From NCBI GenBank assembly GCA_015654715.1, contig JAATGK010000022.1:1-5297 (forward strand): a stretch of DNA of 5,297 nucleotides, given 5' to 3'. The notes under the pieces were generated by a model. That model had not been told where the DNA came from and ran no database searches. It was given only the letters and a program-made list of their open reading frames with translations. This stretch comes from Alphaproteobacteria bacterium. Lineage in GTDB: Bacteria > Pseudomonadota > Alphaproteobacteria > Micropepsales > Micropepsaceae. How positions within the stretch are numbered: position 1 is the stretch's first letter; the number at the start of each line of letters is the position of its first letter. This document shows, one piece after another, positions 1 through 5,297 of the stretch. The position numbers were made by a program, and so were the translations under genes.

Positions 1-2
1 CA

Positions 3-995
3 TCACAGAAGTCCTAAAAGTTTGTAGCCGACGGCGGCGATGCAGGCCGCGGCGGGAATGGTGATGAACCAGGCGATCACGATGTCCTTGGCGACGTTCC
101 AGCGGACGGCCGAGGCGCGCTTGGCGGCGCCGACGCCGACGATGGCGCCGGTGATGGTGTGCGTCGTCGACACCGGAATGCCCATGCTGGTCGCCAAGAA
201 CAGCATCACCGATCCGGCGGATTCGGCGCAGAAGCCCTGATAGGGCGAAAGATGCGTGATTCGCGATCCCATAGTTTTCACGATACGCCAGCCGCCACTC
301 AATGTGCCAGCCGCCATCGCCGTCTGGCAGGCCAAAACCACCCAAAGCGGGATGTGAAAGCCGCCCTGGATCTGGCCGTGAGCGTAAAGCAGCACTGCGA
401 TGATGCCCATCGTCTTCTGCGCATCGTTGCCGCCGTGGCCGAGCGAATACATCGACGCGGACAGAAACTGTGCCTTACGGAAGATGGCATCGACCCGTCC
501 CGGCAAGAATTTATGGAAGATCCAGGCGGTGATCAGCATCAGGATCAGAGCCAGCACCATACCGAACGTCGGCGACAGGAAGATGGCAAGGATGATGCGC
601 CCCAGGCCGTGCCAGAGGATGACGCCGGTGCCGGCATGGACGACGGCCGAACCGACCAACCCGCCAACCATGGCGTGGGTCGAGGACGAGGGGATGCCCG
701 CCGCCCAGGTGATGAGCTGCCAAGTGATGGCGCCGGTCAGCGCTCCGAAAATCACCTGATCGGTGATGATCTTGGTGTCGACAATGCCCGAGCCCATGGT
801 CCTGGCGACCGCCTGGCCAAACACCAGGAAGGCGATGAAATTGAAGAATGCCGCCCAGAACACCGCATACCGCGGTGACAACACGCGCGTTGAAACGATG
901 GTGGCGATCGAATTGGCGGCGTCGTTCATGCCGTTCATGAAATCAAACAGCAACGCAGCCGTGATGAGGGCGATCAGGATGGCGTAGTCGGGCAA
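3..995 (-). CDS. pit: PiT-family inorganic phosphate transporter
   Basis: Predicted inner-membrane low-affinity phosphate transporter (PiT/SLC20 family, cation-coupled). The 330-residue product shows the family's two inverted halves. The first half has GMNDAANS at residues 22-29 and PSSSTH at 102-107; the second has GHGGNDAQKTMG at 186-197 and PVSTTHTITGAIVGVG at 274-289. About eight to ten hydrophobic segments span the protein. The length fits the short archaeal/alphaproteobacterial form and lacks the long central loop of E. coli PitA (about 500 residues). The start is TTG: the same frame is closed 12 bases upstream by the DUF47 stop codon, no ATG lies between, and a GGAG sits 7 bases before the TTG. 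It is the second gene of a DUF47-pit operon. The family call is secure; the coupling ion (proton or sodium) cannot be read from the sequence. Confidence 0.96.
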   Translation of the reverse strand: MPDYAILIALITAALLFDFMNGMNDAANSIATIVSTRVLSPRYAVFWAAFFNFIAFLVFGQAVARTMGSGIVDTKIITDQVIFGALTGAITWQLITWAAGIPSSSTHAMVGGLVGSAVVHAGTGVILWHGLGRIILAIFLSPTFGMVLALILMLITAWIFHKFLPGRVDAIFRKAQFLSASMYSLGHGGNDAQKTMGIIAVLLYAHGQIQGGFHIPLWVVLACQTAMAAGTLSGGWRIVKTMGSRITHLSPYQGFCAESAGSVMLFLATSMGIPVSTTHTITGAIVGVGAAKRASAVRWNVAKDIVIAWFITIPAAACIAAVGYKLLGLL

Positions 996-1002
996 CAGTG
1001 GG

Positions 1003-1006
1003 CTCC
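1003..1006 (-). promoter_or_regulatory. Ribosome binding site of pit
   Basis: On the minus strand GGAG lies 7 bases upstream of the TTG codon at 993-995. It falls between the DUF47 stop (1008-1010) and pit, and it supports the non-ATG start. Confidence 0.75.
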
Positions 1007-1007
1007 G

Positions 1008-1652
1008 TTACGACTGTTCGATGGCGATGCCGGAAATCCCGTTGGCAACGTCTTCGAAGCGGTCCATCACGCGTTCGAGGTGGTTATAGATGTCGTTGCC
1101 GATGATGTAATCCATCGCGTTGCCGTCCCGGTACTTGACGAACAGCGCCTTGACGCCCTGGTTGTTAAGCTCGTCGGCGTTTTCTTCCAGGCGGATGATC
1201 GCTTCGGTGACGCTGTTCACCTTCTGGGTATTCTGGCGCAGCATCGGCAGCTGGGCGACGGCATCGACCGTCAACTTGGAGGCGTCGACGATCACATCGC
1301 CCATCTGGGCCATGTGCGGCTCGAAGCTTTCCACCTCGAACATTAGGATCGATTTTGCCGTTTTCTTCATCTGGTCGATCGAGTCATCGAGCGAGGTGAT
1401 GAGGTCTTTGATGTCGCTGCGGTCGAACGGGGTGATGAACGAGCGGCGGGTGAGCAGCAGCACGTCCTGGGTGATGACGTCGGCCTGAGTCTCGAATTCG
1501 AACACCTTTTTGCAGGCGTCGCGCACATTGGTTTCGGCATGTAGCAGCGAACGCAAGGCTTCGGCGCCGTCAACAATGGTGTGCGCGTGCCGGTTGAACA
1601 TGTCGAAGAACCGGTTTTCCTGCGGCATCAGGGTCTGGAACCAGCTCAACAT
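1008..1652 (-). CDS. DUF47 family PhoU-like Pit accessory protein
   Basis: Soluble, all-helical cytoplasmic protein of 214 residues in the DUF47 family (PhoU-related), usually encoded beside PiT transporters and thought to modulate them. Typical features are the N-terminal WFQTLMPQENRFFDMF segment (residues 4-19), the FITPFDRSDI block (72-81) followed by SLDDSIDQMKK (87-97), and PhoU-like E/D-x-x-x-D metal-ligand patterns at 54-58 (ETQAD), 156-160 (EENAD) and 197-201 (DRFED). No signal peptide or membrane segment is seen. The first ATG has a GGGA 8 bases upstream and gives the N-terminus usual for the family; the ATG at codon 9 would remove part of it. The stop lies 12 bases before pit, so the two are surely co-transcribed. 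The equivalent S. meliloti operon (orfA-pit) is reported to be repressed through PhoB under phosphate starvation. I do not see a full Pho box here. Confidence 0.94.
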   Translation of the reverse strand: MLSWFQTLMPQENRFFDMFNRHAHTIVDGAEALRSLLHAETNVRDACKKVFEFETQADVITQDVLLLTRRSFITPFDRSDIKDLITSLDDSIDQMKKTAKSILMFEVESFEPHMAQMGDVIVDASKLTVDAVAQLPMLRQNTQKVNSVTEAIIRLEENADELNNQGVKALFVKYRDGNAMDYIIGNDIYNHLERVMDRFEDVANGISGIAIEQS

Positions 1653-1794
1653 GCTCTGCGTCCCGTGGTTTCGTGCGTGTACCTGCCAGAGCGTCGCCGG
1701 CAGGGCAAAACGCGAGTGGTCGCGGAACTGTCAGAATCGCCCGCGGCGGGATCGCAATAGAGCGATTCGGGTCCCGGAAACTGCAGTAATTTCA

Positions 1795-1841
1795 GGAATT
1801 TACGGCCGAATTCCGCGTTTTCCACCACGCCGTAAGGGTGG
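1795..1841. other. Overlapping inverted repeats with competing pairings
   Basis: Helix A pairs GGAATT (1795-1800) with AATTCC (1809-1814). Helix C pairs CCACC (1822-1826) with GGTGG (1837-1841). Helix B pairs TTACGGC (1800-1806) with GCCGTAA (1829-1835). A and C can form together, but B excludes both. The element lies about 140-190 bases upstream of the DUF47 ATG and would be in that operon's leader if transcription starts further upstream. No known riboswitch is recognised. Confidence 0.3.
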
Positions 1842-1900
1842 GATTGCAGCTACCGCGACCACTTTGCCCATACCAGCGGCCCGCGTTCTTGAGAAACCAC

Positions 1901-1969
1901 CTTCCGTTGCGGAAGCAGGCCCCCGCGCGGCCCCAGCGCGGACCGGCTCCCTCAAAGTTGTTGAGCCGG
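1901..1969. other. Three consecutive perfect stem-loops
   Basis: Three adjacent perfect inverted repeats lie end to end: CTTCCG-TTG-CGGAAG (1901-1915); CCGCGC, 7-base loop, GCGCGG (1923-1941); and CCGGCTC, 13-base loop, GAGCCGG (1943-1969). Seven bases separate the first two and one base separates the last two. Either strand could fold this way. No T-run follows on either strand, so this is not a typical intrinsic terminator. The strand and any transcript are unknown. Confidence 0.35.
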
Positions 1970-2141
1970 CGCCTGGCGTGATGGCGACACGCTGAGTCCT
2001 CCGATTCCCACAGATATTGTGAGAGAATCCCGTCGATTTGTCGCGCAACCCTCCCTACCCTGTCGCGGTCACGAAGCAAGAGTAGGCTGCGGGACTAGCC
2101 AAAACGTGTGCCGCGTAACCATCGAAGTGTCATCACGTCGT

Positions 2142-2147
2142 GGGGAA
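2142..2147 (+). promoter_or_regulatory. Ribosome binding site of the DUF1810 gene
   Basis: GGGGAA ends 4 bases before the ATG at 2152. It decides the start: an in-frame GTG at 2140 would lie on top of this site and add only four residues. Confidence 0.7.
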
Positions 2148-2151
2148 CGCA

Positions 2152-2562
2152 ATGGACGAGGATCTGCAACGGTTTGTCGATGCGCAAGCGCGCGTGATTG
2201 ATCGCGTCCGCGCCGAGCTGAAGGCTGGCGCCAAGCAGAGCCATTGGATGTGGTTCGTGTTCCCGCAAATCAAGGGCCTCGGCCATAGCGAAACGGCGCG
2301 GCGCTATGCGCTCCACTCGCTCGACGAGGCGCGCGCCTATCTTGCCCATCCCGTGTTGGGGCCGCGGCTGCGCGAATGCACGCGGCTGGTGCTGGCGGTA
2401 AGCGGCAAGACCATTGGCGACATCTTTGGCGCGCCCGACGACCTCAAATTCCGCTCCGCAATGACGTTATTCGCGCGCGCGACCACCGAACCGCTCTTTC
2501 GTCAGGCGCTCGACAAGTATTTCGCCGGCGAGGAAGACACTGAAACGGTGAAGCGACTTTAG
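2152..2562 (+). CDS. DUF1810 family protein
   Basis: Small cytoplasmic protein of 136 residues that matches DUF1810 over its whole length. It opens with DLQRFVDAQ (residues 4-12), then has the hallmark SHWMWFVFPQIKGLG (30-44), the AYLAHPVLGPRLRE stretch (62-75), LKFRSAMTLF (98-107) and a C-terminal YFAGEEDTETVKRL. Length is normal for the family, so it appears intact. No signal peptide, membrane segment or obvious catalytic triad is visible. The biochemical role of DUF1810 is not established to my knowledge; the 'calpastatin' label sometimes attached to such proteins has no support in the sequence. It is a single-gene unit, divergent from the DUF47-pit operon and convergent with the next gene. 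The ATG at 2152 is chosen for its ribosome binding site. Confidence is high for the family and nil for function. Confidence 0.9.
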   Translation: MDEDLQRFVDAQARVIDRVRAELKAGAKQSHWMWFVFPQIKGLGHSETARRYALHSLDEARAYLAHPVLGPRLRECTRLVLAVSGKTIGDIFGAPDDLKFRSAMTLFARATTEPLFRQALDKYFAGEEDTETVKRL

Positions 2563-2563
2563 T

Positions 2564-3229
2564 TCAACTCGCCTTTGCGCTGCTGTCGTCGTTGAATAAG
2601 GACAAAAATTGGTCTTGCACATCCTGGCTGATGGCTTGGCCGGCATCGGTTTCGCGGGCGAAAAGCTTGTCGATATAGGCTTTGGTTATGCTTCCCGTCA
2701 GGGTGCCAAGCCGGCGGTCGATATCCATTTGACCCGCGAGAAGATTGTATTCTTTAAGCGTTTCTTCCGGCACTTTCGGGTAATTCCCTTGATCGTCGAG
2801 CCAACAGCTGCCGCCGTCGGGCATCAGCACAAAATTAAGTCCCGTCGCCTTGTGCAGGAAGTCGAGGTCGCCATCGGTCAGATAGGTCGGTGTACCGCTG
2901 ATCGGCTGGTCGGGGTGGGTTAGCGCCGTCGTGGGGTCGTCGTAGGTGCGCGCCAGCCATTCCGGACCGGTTATGCCGGACGTGTTCTGCTCCTGCTCCT
3001 GCAAAAGCTGATTGCGCGTGTCCGGGTTAAGCAGGCTGCCGAAATCGAAGCCGCTGATGTGTTCCAGTCCGCGCAGACCGGTACGTTGTTCGAAGGCTTG
3101 GATGTTTTGGGCGTTGCCGGTGGTTGCCGCCGCCGGAATCGGCGCTGCTGATGCCGAGGCGTCCGGTGATGCGGTGGCTTTGGCCGGCGAATAATTCGAT
3201 GCCGCAATGCTGGTCGCGGTTATATTCAT
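2564..3229 (-). CDS. Hypothetical protein, family not recognised
   Basis: I do not recognise this 221-residue protein. Residues 1-40 are low-complexity and rich in Ala, Ser, Thr and Pro, without the positive charge and hydrophobic core of a signal peptide. The rest looks folded, soluble and acidic, with likely helices around 42-56, 118-129, 152-190 and 196-212, one cysteine (C142), and no membrane segment. Landmarks are GLEHISGFDFGSLLNPDTR (54-72), TDGDLDFLHKATGLNFVLMPDGG (118-140) and TLTGSITKAYIDKLFARETDAG (176-197). The ATG at 3227-3229 has GGGGAAG 5 bases upstream; the ATG 20 codons earlier has only ACGGG directly abutting it. By hand count, 300 bases of this gene (2581-2640, 2701-2940) are about 57% GC, against about 67% for 300 bases of the helicase gene (4261-4560). 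A disordered Ala/Ser N-terminus with a possible sigma-54 promoter might hint at a flagellar or secreted role, but this is speculation. Confidence 0.8.
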   Translation of the reverse strand: MNITATSIAASNYSPAKATASPDASASAAPIPAAATTGNAQNIQAFEQRTGLRGLEHISGFDFGSLLNPDTRNQLLQEQEQNTSGITGPEWLARTYDDPTTALTHPDQPISGTPTYLTDGDLDFLHKATGLNFVLMPDGGSCWLDDQGNYPKVPEETLKEYNLLAGQMDIDRRLGTLTGSITKAYIDKLFARETDAGQAISQDVQDQFLSLFNDDSSAKAS

Positions 3230-3234
3230 GGCGG

Positions 3235-3241
3235 CTTCCCC
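3235..3241 (-). promoter_or_regulatory. Ribosome binding site of the unrecognised gene
   Basis: GGGGAAG on the minus strand ends 5 bases before the ATG at 3227-3229. It supports the 221-residue start over the upstream in-frame ATG at 3287-3289. Confidence 0.7.
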
Positions 3242-3262
3242 AAGAAGACCGGAAAGCTTCCA

Positions 3263-3278
3263 AGCAAGCCGCGGACCA
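3263..3278 (-). promoter_or_regulatory. Candidate sigma-54 (-24/-12) promoter
   Basis: The minus strand reads TGGTCCG-CGGC-TTGCT, against the sigma-54 consensus TGGCACG-N4-TTGCW. The GG and GC dinucleotides are exactly ten bases apart, and only two bases (CA to TC) differ. Transcription would begin about 12 bases after the GC, near 3252, giving a leader of roughly 22 bases that still contains the ribosome binding site at 3235-3241. No enhancer-binding-protein site is identified. A chance match cannot be excluded. Confidence 0.4.
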
Positions 3279-3360
3279 AAGGACAACATCCCGTTTTGAT
3301 TGCGTTCCTTCGCCGCGCACTGGGTGAAATCGCTAGGAAATAGTTACCGGCCTGCAAGAG

Positions 3361-3375
3361 ATTCCGCACCGGAAT
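3361..3375 (+). other. Hairpin just upstream of the helicase gene
   Basis: ATTCCG-CAC-CGGAAT is a perfect 6-bp stem with a 3-base loop, ending 14 bases before the helicase ATG. Its core TTCCG-N3-CGGAA is the same as that of the hairpin at 1901-1915. It may be an operator or simply a leader hairpin. There is no T-run. Confidence 0.3.
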
Positions 3376-3389
3376 GGTATCGTCGCCCA

Positions 3390-5297
3390 ATGGAGCCCGT
3401 TGCACAGAGTCTGCTGCCTGATCGCTTCGCCCGCTGGTTTGCGCAGCGCGGCTGGAGCCCGCGGCCGCATCAGCTTCAACTTATCGCGCACGCGTCCCGC
3501 GGGGCGTCGGTGCTCTTGGTAGCGCCGACCGGCGGCGGCAAGACGCTGGCGGGATTTCTACCGAGCCTGATCGAACTTGCGCCACTGCCGGCGCGCCGGG
3601 CCCGCGTTCTCCACACCCTCTACATCTCGCCGCTGAAAGCGCTGGCGGTCGACGTGGCGCGCAACCTCGAAACACCGGTTGCCGAGATGGGGCTCGATGT
3701 GAAGATCGAAACCCGCACCGGCGATACGCCCGCCGGCCGGCGTCAGCGCCAACGCTTTTCCCCGCCCGACATACTCCTCACCACGCCCGAGCAATTGGCG
3801 CTGCTCCTGTCGCATCGCGATGCGACACGGATGTTCGGCCATTTGCGCGCCGTGGTGCTCGACGAACTGCACGCCATTGCCAATTCCAAGCGCGGCGATC
3901 TTTTGGCGCTGGACCTCGCCCGCCTTGCCAAACTCGCACCCGGCCATCGTCGCGTCGGACTGTCGGCGACCGTCGCCGATCCGGTGCCGCTGCAGCGCTA
4001 TCTGGTGCCGCAATCGCCGCCCGCTGAATCGCTGTCGGAACTGGTACGCGCCAAAGGCGGCGCGGTGCCGAAAATCTCCATTCTAGCCTCCGAAGAATAC
4101 ATCCCTTGGGCCGGGCATCTGGCGCGTCACGCCATGAGCGATGTGATGGCGGCGATCAAAAAGGCCAAGACGACACTCGTTTTCGTCAACACCCGCCGTC
4201 AGGCCGAACTCACCTTTCAGGACCTTTGGCGGATCAACGACGACAATCTTGCCATTGCGCTGCATCACGGCTCGCTGGCGCCGGAACAGCGGCGCAAGGT
4301 GGAAGCGGCGATGGCGGCGGGGCGACTGAAAGCCGTCGTCTGCACCTCCACCCTCGATCTCGGCATCGATTGGGGCGCGGTCGATAATGTGGTGTGCATC
4401 GGGGCGCCGAAAGGGGCGGCGCGTCTGGTCCAGCGCATCGGCCGTGCCAATCATCGTCTCGAGGAACCGAGCCAAGCGTTGCTGGTGCCCGCCAACCGGT
4501 TCGAGGTTTTGGAATGCGAAGCAGCGCGGGACGCGGTGATCGCGGGCGAACTCGACGGTGAGCGGCTGAAGACCGGCAGTCTCGATGTGCTGGCCCAGCA
4601 TGTCCTCGGCATGGCGTGCGCGGCGAATTTCGCCGAAGACGATTTGTATGCGGAAGTCGCTTCCGCGGCGCCGTATCGCGAATTGCCGCGCGAAGATTTC
4701 GCCCGCGTGGTCGATTTCGTTGCCACCGGCGGTTATGCGCTGAAGCGCTATGACCGCTACGCCAAGTTGCGGAAAACGCCGGACGGGCTTTGGCGCTTGG
4801 CGCATCCCAATCTGGCGCAGAATTATCGCCTCAATGCAGGTACCATCGTCGAGGACCCGATGATCGACATCCGTCTGCAATCGAAAGGTCGTCCCATGGG
4901 CGGCGGCGGGCGCACCCTCGGCCAGATGGAGGAGTATTTCGTCGAGCAACTGGCGCCGGGCGATACCTTCGTTTTTGCCGGCGAAGTGCTGGCGTTCCAA
5001 GGCATCCACGAAGACGCCGCGTATGTTTTGCGCACCAATGACACCGAGGCCGAAGTGCCGTCCTACAACGGCGGCAAGTTTCCGCTTTCCACCTTCCTCG
5101 CCCAGCGCGTGCGCGAGATGGTATCGGACCCGGAGCGTTGGCAGCTATTGCCCGATCCGGTGCACGAGTGGCTGCGCATCCAGGAATGGCGCAGCGTCAT
5201 CCCGCAGCCCGGCCAGTTGTTGGTGGAAACCTTCCCGCGCGGCCATCGCTTTTATCTCGTCTGTTATCCCTTCGAAGGGCGGCTGGCGCATCAAACC
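3390..5297 (+). CDS. lhr: Ligase-associated DEXH-box helicase, Lhr-Core type (3' end beyond window)
   Basis: First 636 residues of a superfamily 2 helicase that runs off the right edge; family members are usually around 800 residues or more. ATP-binding and helicase motifs are intact: RPHQ (25-28), Walker A APTGGGKT (45-52), TTPEQL (131-136), Walker B DELH (158-161), SAT (192-194), LVFVNTR (263-269), STLDLGIDWG (320-329) and QRIGRANHR (348-356). The rest covers the winged-helix and Lhr-specific regions, including MGGGGRTLGQMEEYF (503-517). Lhr-Core proteins are ATP-dependent 3'-to-5' single-strand DNA translocases that unwind RNA:DNA hybrids. This subtype is named for its repair cluster with an ATP-dependent DNA ligase, an exonuclease and a phosphoesterase. 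The ATG at 3390 gives the usual N-terminus, although its ribosome binding site is poor. The frame stays open upstream to TTG 3300 and GTG 3324, but that stretch does not look like family sequence. No frameshift is seen. Confidence 0.94.
   Translation, partial: MEPVAQSLLPDRFARWFAQRGWSPRPHQLQLIAHASRGASVLLVAPTGGGKTLAGFLPSLIELAPLPARRARVLHTLYISPLKALAVDVARNLETPVAEMGLDVKIETRTGDTPAGRRQRQRFSPPDILLTTPEQLALLLSHRDATRMFGHLRAVVLDELHAIANSKRGDLLALDLARLAKLAPGHRRVGLSATVADPVPLQRYLVPQSPPAESLSELVRAKGGAVPKISILASEEYIPWAGHLARHAMSDVMAAIKKAKTTLVFVNTRRQAELTFQDLWRINDDNLAIALHHGSLAPEQRRKVEAAMAAGRLKAVVCTSTLDLGIDWGAVDNVVCIGAPKGAARLVQRIGRANHRLEEPSQALLVPANRFEVLECEAARDAVIAGELDGERLKTGSLDVLAQHVLGMACAANFAEDDLYAEVASAAPYRELPREDFARVVDFVATGGYALKRYDRYAKLRKTPDGLWRLAHPNLAQNYRLNAGTIVEDPMIDIRLQSKGRPMGGGGRTLGQMEEYFVEQLAPGDTFVFAGEVLAFQGIHEDAAYVLRTNDTEAEVPSYNGGKFPLSTFLAQRVREMVSDPERWQLLPDPVHEWLRIQEWRSVIPQPGQLLVETFPRGHRFYLVCYPFEGRLAHQT

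Larger units (their letters stand above)
1653..2151. other. Gene-poor, hairpin-rich divergent intergenic region
   Basis: About 500 bases separate the divergent DUF47 and DUF1810 genes. It must hold both promoters, but I cannot assign -35/-10 boxes with confidence. Small open frames on both strands here lack ribosome binding sites and recognisable protein. By eye I count seven perfect inverted repeats of 6-7 bp with spacers under 30 bases: arms 1682-1687/1699-1704, 1734-1740/1762-1768, 1795-1800/1809-1814, 1800-1806/1829-1835, 1901-1906/1910-1915, 1923-1928/1936-1941 and 1943-1949/1963-1969. No stem is followed by a convincing T-run, so none is called a terminator. The region could carry a long structured leader, a small RNA, or decayed sequence. 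Confidence 0.6.

Noticed and set aside
159..878. Plus-strand open frame of 239 codons
   Set aside because: It is antisense to pit and its His/Arg/Asp-rich product resembles no protein family. The minus-strand transporter is clearly the real gene.
1728..1733. CTGTCA as a Pho box for the DUF47-pit operon
   Set aside because: A single half-site in the plus orientation. The positions 11 bases on either side match at three or fewer of seven bases.
1795..1822. Intrinsic terminator (GGAATT/AATTCC stem followed by TTTT on the plus strand)
   Set aside because: The stem is short and AT-rich, the T-run is only four bases and offset by three, and no plus-strand gene precedes it.
1646..1828. 60-codon minus-strand frame upstream of the DUF47 gene
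   Set aside because: It starts at GTG with no ribosome binding site and ends inside the DUF47 start, and its product is not recognisable.
1792..2079. Minus-strand frames of 82 and 95 codons in the intergenic region
   Set aside because: No ribosome binding site or family resemblance, and biased low-complexity translations. The perfect inverted repeats explain the sequence better.
2127..2133. GTGTCAT as a Pho box for the DUF1810 gene
   Set aside because: A single half-site. The flanking 11-base-spaced positions do not match the consensus.
3304..3318. Alphaproteobacterial LexA box (GTTC-N7-GTTC) upstream of the helicase
   Set aside because: The first GTTC is present, but the second half reads GCGC, so SOS control is not supported.
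4083..5009. Long open frame of 308 codons on the minus strand
   Set aside because: It lies wholly antisense to the helicase gene, whose helicase motifs are intact. Its Arg/His-rich translation is typical of an antisense frame in GC-rich DNA.

Overview
The window is high-GC bacterial DNA. Its gene content points to an alphaproteobacterium, probably of the Rhizobiales/Rhodospirillales type: a DUF47-pit phosphate operon in the order known from Sinorhizobium meliloti, a ligase-associated Lhr-type helicase, and an AGGAGG-like ribosome-binding-site grammar. This placement is inferred from gene families, not from a marker gene.

Layout: (1) 3-1652, minus strand: a two-gene operon, a DUF47 (PhoU-like) accessory gene followed by a short-form PiT inorganic phosphate transporter that starts at TTG. 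(2) 1653-2151: about 500 bases with no convincing gene but several perfect inverted repeats, including three back-to-back stems at 1901-1969. (3) 2152-2562, plus strand: a small DUF1810-family protein. (4) 2564-3229, minus strand: a 221-residue protein I do not recognise, tail-to-tail with the DUF1810 gene with one base between the stop codons; a sigma-54-like -24/-12 motif lies upstream at ideal distance. (5) 3230-3389: a short divergent intergenic region. (6) 3390 to the right edge, plus strand: the first 636 residues of a DEXH-box helicase of the Lhr-Core / ligase-associated DNA damage response family, cut by the window end.

The two minus-strand phosphate genes work together in low-affinity phosphate uptake. 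The helicase belongs to a DNA-repair family usually found with an ATP-dependent ligase, a metallo-beta-lactamase-type exonuclease and a PdeM-like phosphoesterase. None of these lies upstream here, so any partners must be beyond the right edge or elsewhere. I see no mobile element, CRISPR array, tRNA or rRNA. Most of the window is ordinary. The parts worth a second look are the unrecognised gene with its possible sigma-54 promoter, and the hairpin-rich intergenic region.
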